Origin: Microbacteriaceae bacterium
GTDB taxonomy: Bacteria; Actinomycetota; Actinomycetes; Actinomycetales; Microbacteriaceae
Assembly (NCBI GenBank): GCA_022701925.1
Contig: JAKONM010000228.1
Coordinates: 1 to 17,359 of the forward strand
Direction of reading: 5' to 3'
Length of the DNA: 17,359 nt
Shown here: piece after piece, positions 11,411 through 17,359 of the stretch
Position numbering within the stretch: the stretch's first letter is position 1
How the letters are laid out: every line of letters starts with the position of its first letter
Position numbers and translations under genes: made by a program
The notes under the pieces: model-generated
What the model was told of the DNA's origin: nothing
The model's input: only the letters and a program-made list of their open reading frames with translations
Database searches by the model: none

Positions 11411-13741
11411 CTAGCCGGCGGCGTCGGTCGCGGGCTCGTCGGGCTCGGGCGGGAGCACCGCCGCGGGACCGCCCTCGAGCAGCGCCCGGAAGCCGTCGGC
11501 GTCCAGCTGCGGGGTGCCGAGCGCCTCCGCCTTCGTCAGCTTGCTGGCGCCGGGGTTCGCCCCGATCACCACGAAGGCGGTGCGCTTCGACACGGAGGAT
11601 CCGGACTTGCCGCCGGCGGCCAGGATCGCCTCCTCCGCCTCCTCGCGGGTGAACCCCTCGACGGTGCCGGTGACCACGACCGTCACCCCCGCCAGCGGAC
11701 CCCTGGGCGCCGTGTCGGCCTCGCCGGGCCCCGGGTGCCCGGGGATCTCGAGCCGCACCCCGGCCGCGGCCCAGCGGTCGACGATCTCCGCGTGCCAGTC
11801 GACGGCGAACCACTCGATCAGCGCGTCGGCGATGATCGGTCCGACGCCGTCGACGCCCGCCAGCTCGTCGCGGGAGGCGGCCCGGATCGCGGTCATCGAG
11901 CCGAAGTGCGCGGCGAGCGCCCGAGCGGCGACCGGCCCGACGTGGCGGATCGACAGCCCGACCAGGTAGCGCCACAGGTCCTTGGTCTTCGCGATCTCCA
12001 GGTTCGCCAGCAGGTCGACGGCCTGCTTCGACGGCATGCGGGCGCCGGGGTCCAGCGGGGCGCCCGCCTCCTTCGCCGCCCGCCGCTCCTCCGCGCTCGC
12101 GTTGCGCTCGAACGGCGCCAGCAGCCGGGGCGAGCCGTCGTCGTTCAGCCGCGGCATCCCGGTCTCCGGGTCGCGGGGCACCACGCGGATCGGCAGCAGG
12201 TCGTCCATCGTCAGGTCGAACAGCGACGCCTCGGTGACGAGCGGCGGCCGCTCGGGCACCGTCGGCTGCGTGAGGGCGGCGGCCGTGACCTCGCCCAGCG
12301 CCTCGATGTCCAGGGAGCCCCGCGAGCCGATGTGCTCGACGCGGCCGCGCACCTGGGCGGGGCAGCTGCGCGCGTTCGGGCAGCGCAGGTCGACGTCGCC
12401 CTCCTTGGCGGGCCGCAGCCCGGTGCCGCACTCGGGGCAGGCCGTCGGCATCACGAACTCGCGCTCGGAGCCGTCGCGCAGCTCGACGACCGGCCCCAGC
12501 ACCTCGGGGATCACGTCGCCCGCCTTGCGCAGCACCACGGTGTCGCCGATCAGCACCCCCTTCGCGCGCACCACGTCCTGGTTGTGCAGCGTCGCCTGGC
12601 GCACGACGGAGCCGGCGACCTCGGCCGGCGTCATCTGCGCGAACGGCGTCGCGCGGCCGGTGCGGCCCACGGAGACGACGATGTCGAGCAGCTTCGTGTG
12701 CACCTCCTCCGGCGGGTACTTGAAGGCGGTCGCCCACCGGGGCGAGTGGCTGGTGGCGCCGAGGGCGACGTGCAGGTCGAGGTCGTCGACCTTGATCACG
12801 ATGCCGTCGATCTGATGCTCCACGCCGGCGCGGGCAGCGCGGTAGTGCTCGATGAAGCCCCACACCTCGTCGACGAAGTCGAACACGCGGTAGTGGGTGG
12901 AGGTGGGCAGGCCCCACTCCGCCAGCAGGCCGTAGACCTGGCTCTGCGCGGTCACCGGACCGGCGGGCGCGGCCTCGGTGCGCTCGATCTGCTCGACCGG
13001 CCAGGCCCCGACGCCGTGGACGAGCATGCGCAGCGCCCGGATGCGCGCCTTCATCAGCGCCAGCCGCTCGGGCGACTTGCCCTCCTCCTTCTGCCGCAGG
13101 GAGCCGGCGGCCGCGTTGCGGGGGTTGGCGAAAGGCCGCTCGCCCGCGTCGTGCTGACGGGCGTTCAGGGCGTCGAACGCCTCGACCGGGAAGAAGATCT
13201 CGCCGCGCACCTCCACCAGGTCGGGGTGCCCGGTGCCGAGCAGGCGGACGGGGATCGACCCCATGGTGCGCACGTTCTGCGTGACGTCCTCGCCGGTCAC
13301 GCCGTCGCCGCGGGTGGCGGCGCTGGTCAGCACGCCCCGCTCGTACCGCAGGTTGATCGCCAGGCCGTCGATCTTCAGCTCGCTGAGCCAGCGGATCGGC
13401 GCCTCCGGCAGCCGCTTCTCGGCATCGCGCTGCACCTTCTCCGCCCAGGCCTCCAACTCGGAGCGGCTGAAGACGTTGTCCAGGCTGAGCATCGGGTCGG
13501 CGTGGACCACGGGGGCGAACAGGGTGTTCTGCGGCGTGCCGCCGACCGTCCGCGTGGGGCTGTCCGGCCGCAGCAGCTCCGGGTGCTGCTCCTCGAGCCG
13601 CTGCAGCCGCCGCACGAGCCCGTCGTACTCCTGGTCCGACGCGGTGGAGGCGTTGCCCTCGTAGTACTCGCCGCGCAGGGCGGTGATGCGCTCGGTGAGC
13701 GCCGCGACCTCGGCGGCCGGATCCGTCGCGGTGTCGGTCAT
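11411..13741 (-). CDS. ligA: NAD+-dependent DNA ligase
   Basis: This 776-aa enzyme seals nicks in DNA during replication and repair using NAD+. The domain order is clear. The NAD+-binding Ia domain has the YYEGNASTASDQEYD region (26-40). The adenylation domain has the AMP-accepting Lys123 in ELKIDG and later HQIDGIVIKVDD. An OB fold follows, then a four-Cys zinc finger (Cys435, Cys438, Cys454, Cys460), helix-hairpin-helix repeats, and a C-terminal BRCT domain (about 681-756, with VVVTGTVEGFTREEAE). It is about 100 residues longer than the E. coli enzyme, mostly from an insertion at about 515-570 between the zinc finger and the HhH region, plus a short acidic tail. The ATG at 13741 has no Shine-Dalgarno but TATGCT 6 nt upstream. 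It lies 68 nt downstream of mnmA. Confidence 0.97.
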   Translation of the reverse strand: MTDTATDPAAEVAALTERITALRGEYYEGNASTASDQEYDGLVRRLQRLEEQHPELLRPDSPTRTVGGTPQNTLFAPVVHADPMLSLDNVFSRSELEAWAEKVQRDAEKRLPEAPIRWLSELKIDGLAINLRYERGVLTSAATRGDGVTGEDVTQNVRTMGSIPVRLLGTGHPDLVEVRGEIFFPVEAFDALNARQHDAGERPFANPRNAAAGSLRQKEEGKSPERLALMKARIRALRMLVHGVGAWPVEQIERTEAAPAGPVTAQSQVYGLLAEWGLPTSTHYRVFDFVDEVWGFIEHYRAARAGVEHQIDGIVIKVDDLDLHVALGATSHSPRWATAFKYPPEEVHTKLLDIVVSVGRTGRATPFAQMTPAEVAGSVVRQATLHNQDVVRAKGVLIGDTVVLRKAGDVIPEVLGPVVELRDGSEREFVMPTACPECGTGLRPAKEGDVDLRCPNARSCPAQVRGRVEHIGSRGSLDIEALGEVTAAALTQPTVPERPPLVTEASLFDLTMDDLLPIRVVPRDPETGMPRLNDDGSPRLLAPFERNASAEERRAAKEAGAPLDPGARMPSKQAVDLLANLEIAKTKDLWRYLVGLSIRHVGPVAARALAAHFGSMTAIRAASRDELAGVDGVGPIIADALIEWFAVDWHAEIVDRWAAAGVRLEIPGHPGPGEADTAPRGPLAGVTVVVTGTVEGFTREEAEEAILAAGGKSGSSVSKRTAFVVIGANPGASKLTKAEALGTPQLDADGFRALLEGGPAAVLPPEPDEPATDAAG

Positions 13742-13747
13742 GGGGTG

Positions 13748-13753
13748 AGCATA
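13748..13753 (-). promoter_or_regulatory. Predicted -10 of ligA
   Basis: TATGCT on the minus strand lies exactly 6 nt before the ligA ATG, with no Shine-Dalgarno in between. This is the closest match to TATAAT in the window. No clear -35. Confidence 0.5.
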
Positions 13754-13809
13754 GGGTCGCCCGCCGACAGCCGCTGAGGGGCGGACGGGCCGCAGAAAGA
13801 GGCCTGCGA

Positions 13810-14904
13810 TCAGGCGGCGCGCGTCGTGCGGTCGACCGTGGCCTGGCCCAGCACGCGCGTGCCGGAGTAGAGCACCGCGCTCTGCCCGGGCGCGAGCCCC
13901 GCGATGGGCTCCAGCGGGCGCACGACCAGCTCGCCGGCCGCCGTCCGCGCCGTGGCGGGCACGGGGTCCGCGTGCGCCCGCACCTGCACGTGGCAGTCGA
14001 TGCCCTGCTCCAGCCCGGCCGGGGGCTCCCCCGCCCAGCTGACGCGGCCGCCCGCCAGCTCGACCACGGCGAGCGACTCCTTCGGCCCCACGACGACCGT
14101 GTTCGACGCCGGCCGCACCTCGAGCACGAAGCGCGGGCGCCCGTCCGGCGCGGGCCGGGTGAGGGCGAGTCCGCGGCGCTGGCCCACCGTGTAGGCGTGG
14201 GCGCCGTCGTGCCGGCCGACCGCGCCGCCGGCCTCGTCGACGACGTCGCCGGGCTCGCTGCCGAGGCGCGCCGCCAGCCAGCCGCGGGTGTCGCCGTCCG
14301 GGATGAAGCAGACGTCGTGGCTGTCGGGCTTCGCCGCCACCCGGAAGCCGCGGACCTCCGCCTCGGCGCGGACGACCGCCTTGGACGGGGTCTCCCCCAG
14401 CGGGAACATCGCGTGCGCCAGCTGCTCCGCCGTCAGCACGCCGAGCACGTAGGACTGGTCCTTCGCCTCGTCGGAGGCGCGGTGCAGCTCGCGCGCGCCG
14501 TCCTCGCCGATGCGCAGCACGGCGTAGTGCCCGGTGCAGACGGCGTCGAAGCCCAGGGCGACGGCGCGGTCGAGCAGGGCGGCGAACTTGATGCGCTCGT
14601 TGCAGCGCAGGCACGGGTTCGGGGTGCGGCCGGCGGCGTACTCGGCGACGAAGTCGTCCACGACCTCCTCCGCGAACCGCTCGCTGAAGTCCCAGACGTA
14701 GAAGGGGATGCCGATCGCGTCGGCGACCCGCCGGGCGTCCAGGGCGTCCTCGACCGTGCAGCAGCCGCGGGCGCCCTCGCGCAGGGTGCCCGCGTTCCGG
14801 TTCAGCGCCAGGTGCACGCCGGTCACGTCGTGGCCGGCGTCGACCGCGCGGGCGGCGGCGACCGCGGAGTCGACGCCCCCGCTCATCGCCGCCAGCACCT
14901 TCAC
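13810..14904 (-). CDS. mnmA: tRNA-specific 2-thiouridylase MnmA
   Basis: This 364-aa enzyme puts sulfur on U34 of tRNA(Lys), tRNA(Glu) and tRNA(Gln), using ATP to adenylate the base and a persulfide as sulfur source. The PP-loop SGGVDS is at 8-13. NPCLRCN carries Cys98 (with Cys101 nearby), and SHDVCFIPDGD carries Cys199; Cys98 and Cys199 match the two catalytic cysteines of the E. coli enzyme. YTVGQRRGL (238-246) and the C-terminal beta-barrel RPASNTVVVG to LYSGTRVLG are standard. The start is a GTG at 14904 with no Shine-Dalgarno; TAGCCT lies 7 nt upstream. The sulfur donor is probably the cysteine desulfurase at the right edge, from which mnmA is separated here by the S53 peptidase gene. 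Confidence 0.97.
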   Translation of the reverse strand: MKVLAAMSGGVDSAVAAARAVDAGHDVTGVHLALNRNAGTLREGARGCCTVEDALDARRVADAIGIPFYVWDFSERFAEEVVDDFVAEYAAGRTPNPCLRCNERIKFAALLDRAVALGFDAVCTGHYAVLRIGEDGARELHRASDEAKDQSYVLGVLTAEQLAHAMFPLGETPSKAVVRAEAEVRGFRVAAKPDSHDVCFIPDGDTRGWLAARLGSEPGDVVDEAGGAVGRHDGAHAYTVGQRRGLALTRPAPDGRPRFVLEVRPASNTVVVGPKESLAVVELAGGRVSWAGEPPAGLEQGIDCHVQVRAHADPVPATARTAAGELVVRPLEPIAGLAPGQSAVLYSGTRVLGQATVDRTTRAA

Positions 14905-14911
14905 GGCGTCC

Positions 14912-14917
14912 AGGCTA
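14912..14917 (-). promoter_or_regulatory. Predicted -10 of mnmA
   Basis: TAGCCT on the minus strand lies 7 nt before the mnmA GTG, inside the 19-nt gap after the peptidase stop. This suggests mnmA has its own leaderless transcript. No clear -35. Confidence 0.45.
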
Positions 14918-14923
14918 GGCGGG

Positions 14924-16804
14924 TCACCGCGCCAGGGCGCGCAGCGAGGCGGCCGTCAGCTCGCCCACCCCGGTGGCCGCGTCCCAGCCGCGGCGCGCCT
15001 GCAGCGACGAGTCCCGGTCGGAGGTGAGCAGCAGGGTCGCGCCCTGCTGCGTGGTGGCGACGAAGCGGCGCACCCTCGACGGCGCGACGTCCCGCACTGC
15101 CCCGGCCGCCGCGGCCGCGTACAGCCGCGGGTTCAGGAAGCCCAGGGGTCGGCCGGCCCGCTGCTGCGCCAGGGCGGCCTGGGCGGCGACGATCGGGGTG
15201 GCCAGCGACGTGCCGCCCACCACCTGCGTGCGCACGGCACCGCGGGCGGTGACCAGCACCGACATCCCGGTCTGCGGCGCGCCCACCGCGGCGACGTCGG
15301 GCAGCGCGCGGGCCCCCTGCGACAGCCAGCCCGGCACGACGCCGCGCTGGTACGCGGGCGGCGTGAACAGCGAGCTGAGCCCGCCGCCGGAACCGCTGGC
15401 GAAGACGCCGGGCAGCCGCGTCGTCCAGGCGCCCCGCTCCGCCACGGCGATGCTCGTGCCCCACGGGGCGGAGAACAGGTGGGCGCCCTTCGCGCCGAGC
15501 CCGGAGGTGGTGCCGCCCACCGCCGTGACCCAGGGGGACGACGCCGGGAAGTCCACCGCCGGCTGCCCGAGGACGCCCGCGTCGTCGCCGTAGTCGCCGC
15601 TGGCGAAGTAGAGGCCGACGCCCTGGCCGGCCGCCTGCACGTGCTGGTGCAGGTTCACGGTCAGCTCCGCCAGGGTCGCGTCGTCGCCGAGCGGGCCGGC
15701 CGCGAGGGTGTCGAGGCCGACCGAGCCCCAGCTGTTCGAGACGATCGAGGCGAGGCCCTGGTCCAGCACCGTGGAGACGGCGACGTCGAAGCCGTAGCCG
15801 CAGTCGGCGGCGCCCACGTAGACCAGGCGCGCCCTCGGGGCGATCGCGTGGACGGCCTGCAGGTCCATGGACTGCTCGACCGCCCAGCCGGCCGGGTCGC
15901 ACGACGAGGACGCGTCCCAGTCGGTGCGGGCCGGCACGTGCTCGGCGTAGTCCGCCGCGGGCAGGCCGTTGCGGGCGGAGTAGCGCGCCAGGTCGGCGCG
16001 CATCGTGGGCGACCCGAACGCGTCGATCACCGCGACCGTCTGGCCGCGGCCGTCCGGGCCCGCTCCGTCGAGGCCGGACAGGGCGCGCAGCTGCTGCGCG
16101 GTGTAGCCGCAGCCGGGCGTGCCCGCGGCGGTGGCGCCGTAGGCCTTCGGGATGCGGATCACGTGCTGCCGCCAGGTGGACGAGCAGCGGACGGTCGTCG
16201 CGGGCGCCTTCGCAGGAGTGACTGCGCGCGAGGTGACGAGGGCGTGGCCGAAGGTCACCGCGGCGACGCGGCCGGCGACGCGGCGCGGCAGCGAGACGGG
16301 GGCGGCGGGCGCCAGGCGGGTCTCGCCGGCGGTCGCGAAGGCGTGCACGCGGGTGGCGAAGAAGGCGTCGACCTCGTCGACGGTGCCGGTCAGCAGCACG
16401 AACAGGCGGCTGGCGGGGACCGTCTTCACGGTCAGGCCCTCCTGCGCGGCGGCCGCGACCACGGCGTCGACGTCCGCCTGGGCGGGCGCGAAGCGGGCGA
16501 TCCAGTCGGCCGGCGACAGCGGACGGCGGTGCTGCGGGTCCCCCGGCGTCGACACGGCGGTGGCGAAGTCCTCCGCGGCCTGCTCGTCCGGCAGCCGCAT
16601 CGCCACCTGCACGTCGATCCGCAGCGAGGCGCGGGCGGCGCCGCGGTCGGCGGCGGCGGACGCCCAGGCGGGCGAGGCGGCGGGGACGGCCGCGCGGCGC
16701 TCGTCCGCCGAGGCGGGTGCGGCGGCGAGCAGGGAGCCGGCGACCGCGGTGGCGGTCAGGAGCACGGCGAGGGTGCGCGGAAGCGCGCGGGGACCAGCGG
16801 GCAC
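14924..16804 (-). CDS. Secreted S53 family (sedolisin / pro-kumamolisin) serine peptidase
   Basis: This 626-aa protein has a Sec signal peptide with an ASA cleavage site (near residue 33). A pro-kumamolisin activation domain follows (about 60-190, from LRIDVQVAMRLPDEQ to AAVTFG), then the sedolisin catalytic domain. The catalytic Glu310 and Asp314 lie in WAVEQSMDLQAVHAIAP, the oxyanion Asp404 in FASGDYGDD, and the nucleophile Ser533 in VGGTSLATP. The calcium site is indicated by VRDVAPS (Asp572) and GWDAATGVG (606-614). S53 enzymes are endo- or tripeptidyl peptidases that self-activate and usually work in acid. All four key residues are present, so it should be active outside the cell. The GTG at 16804 is chosen for its GAGGGA 6 nt upstream and because the signal peptide then starts directly; a GTG at 16846 would add 14 residues. 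Confidence 0.93.
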   Translation of the reverse strand: MPAGPRALPRTLAVLLTATAVAGSLLAAAPASADERRAAVPAASPAWASAAADRGAARASLRIDVQVAMRLPDEQAAEDFATAVSTPGDPQHRRPLSPADWIARFAPAQADVDAVVAAAAQEGLTVKTVPASRLFVLLTGTVDEVDAFFATRVHAFATAGETRLAPAAPVSLPRRVAGRVAAVTFGHALVTSRAVTPAKAPATTVRCSSTWRQHVIRIPKAYGATAAGTPGCGYTAQQLRALSGLDGAGPDGRGQTVAVIDAFGSPTMRADLARYSARNGLPAADYAEHVPARTDWDASSSCDPAGWAVEQSMDLQAVHAIAPRARLVYVGAADCGYGFDVAVSTVLDQGLASIVSNSWGSVGLDTLAAGPLGDDATLAELTVNLHQHVQAAGQGVGLYFASGDYGDDAGVLGQPAVDFPASSPWVTAVGGTTSGLGAKGAHLFSAPWGTSIAVAERGAWTTRLPGVFASGSGGGLSSLFTPPAYQRGVVPGWLSQGARALPDVAAVGAPQTGMSVLVTARGAVRTQVVGGTSLATPIVAAQAALAQQRAGRPLGFLNPRLYAAAAAGAVRDVAPSRVRRFVATTQQGATLLLTSDRDSSLQARRGWDAATGVGELTAASLRALAR

Positions 16805-16850
16805 GGGAGTTCCCTCGGGGAGGAAGGGGGCTGCGTGTGGGTGCACGCGG

Positions 16851-16873
16851 GTCGCGGGCGGGGCACCCGCGAC
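16851..16873 (-). repeat. Hairpin between cysteine desulfurase and S53 peptidase genes
   Basis: GTCGCGGG (16851-16858) and CCCGCGAC (16866-16873) form a perfect 8-bp stem with a 7-nt loop. It lies 72 nt past the desulfurase stop and about 46 nt before the peptidase start. It could end the desulfurase transcript or sit in the peptidase mRNA leader. Confidence 0.4.
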
Positions 16874-16945
16874 GGGCTCACCGTGGCACGGGCCCCGCGG
16901 CCGTCGCGATCCCCCCTCCGGGTGCCGGTGCCGCCGACGGACCGC

Positions 16946-17359
16946 CTACGAGGTCGGACCCGGTCGGCGGGCGGTCAGGCGTGCGACGCCCGGCAGCGCC
17001 GCCAGCAGCGCGTCGACGTCCTGGTCGGTGGAGGCGTGGCCGAAGGTGATGCGCAGCGCGCCGCGCGCCTCCTCCGGCGGCACCCCCGCCGCCAGCAGCA
17101 CCGGCGAGACGCGGGTCACCCCGGCGAGGCACGCGGAGCCCGTGCCGACCGAGACGCCGGCCGCGTCGAGCAGCAGCAGCATCGACTCGCCGTCCGCGCC
17201 CGGCACCGTCACGTGCAGGTTGCCGGGCAGGCGCCCCTCCCCCGGCGCGGCGCCGCGCAGCACCGCCTGCGGCAGCACGGCGAGCAGGCCGGCCAGCGCC
17301 CGGTCGCGCAGCCGGGCGACCCGCTCCGACTCCGCCGCCAGGTCCGCGACCGCCTCCTC
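16946..17359 (-). CDS. Cysteine desulfurase, C-terminal part (NifS/IscS family)
   Basis: The frame runs off the right edge, leaving the last 137 residues ending at TAG (16946-16948). This is the C-terminal domain of a PLP-dependent cysteine desulfurase. RVARLRDRAL is the helix after the PLP domain, GNLHVTVPGADGESMLLLLD is the conserved strand-helix unit, and VGTGSACLAG holds the catalytic cysteine (codon at about 17129-17131) that carries the persulfide. It closes with ALRITFGHASTDQDVDALLAAL, the family's LRxSxGxxTTxxDID end. The PLP lysine and histidine are outside the window. Position near mnmA fits a role in tRNA thiolation and general sulfur supply. It is the actinobacterial neighbour usually found next to mnmA. 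Confidence 0.93.
   Translation of the reverse strand, partial: EEAVADLAAESERVARLRDRALAGLLAVLPQAVLRGAAPGEGRLPGNLHVTVPGADGESMLLLLDAAGVSVGTGSACLAGVTRVSPVLLAAGVPPEEARGALRITFGHASTDQDVDALLAALPGVARLTARRPGPTS

Noticed and set aside
11117..13777. 886-residue plus-strand open frame opposite ligA.
   Set aside because: Antisense shadow of ligA in GC-rich DNA, with no recognisable domain.
16805..16846. Upstream GTG at 16846 for the S53 peptidase.
   Set aside because: It lacks a Shine-Dalgarno, while the GTG at 16804 has GAGGGA at 6 nt and gives a compact signal peptide.

Overview
The window is about 17.4 kb of very GC-rich DNA with the gene content and order of an actinobacterium. The order cysteine desulfurase - mnmA - ligA - gatC - gatA - gatB is a conserved actinobacterial housekeeping block. 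The GatB, GatA and MnmA sequences look most like those of Micrococcales, perhaps Microbacteriaceae. That placement is from memory of the families, not from a search.

Left part (1-6014), accessory metabolism: the tail of an unidentified plus-strand gene (1-123) converges on a CsbD-type stress protein. Then come an SDR oxidoreductase and an FAD-dependent phytoene-desaturase-like oxidoreductase, all on the minus strand. A short divergent spacer leads to two plus-strand genes: a small GNAT-fold acetyltransferase and a zinc-binding FBP-domain (EF-G-binding, FusB-like) protein. These converge, with a 6-nt gap, on a minus-strand pair: a NAD(P)-binding epimerase-like protein preceded by a 507-aa NPPF-type methyltransferase.

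Middle (6015-7878): a 362-nt divergent intergenic region carries two strong back-to-back hairpins. It is followed by a secreted alpha/beta-hydrolase lipoprotein, an unreported-looking 52-aa single-pass membrane protein, and a 397-nt gene-free stretch with nested inverted repeats, an 11-nt tandem repeat and a cluster of GCGACCC heptamers.

Right part (7879-17359), all minus strand: gatC-gatA-gatB form a tightly overlapping operon for the Asp/Glu-tRNA amidotransferase. Upstream lie ligA (NAD+-dependent DNA ligase), mnmA (tRNA 2-thiouridylase), a secreted S53 (sedolisin-type) acid peptidase, and the C-terminal end of a cysteine desulfurase. The desulfurase would feed sulfur to MnmA; the peptidase interrupts that pair.

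A recurring signal is a TAnnnT-like -10 hexamer 6-7 nt (once 9 nt) before the start codon of most genes that head transcription units. Operon-internal gatA and gatB have Shine-Dalgarno sequences instead. This points to widespread leaderless transcripts, and it was used to choose several starts. I see no CRISPR array, tRNA, rRNA, insertion sequence or defence system. Most of the window is ordinary core genome, and the least explained parts are the two structured intergenic regions and the small membrane protein.
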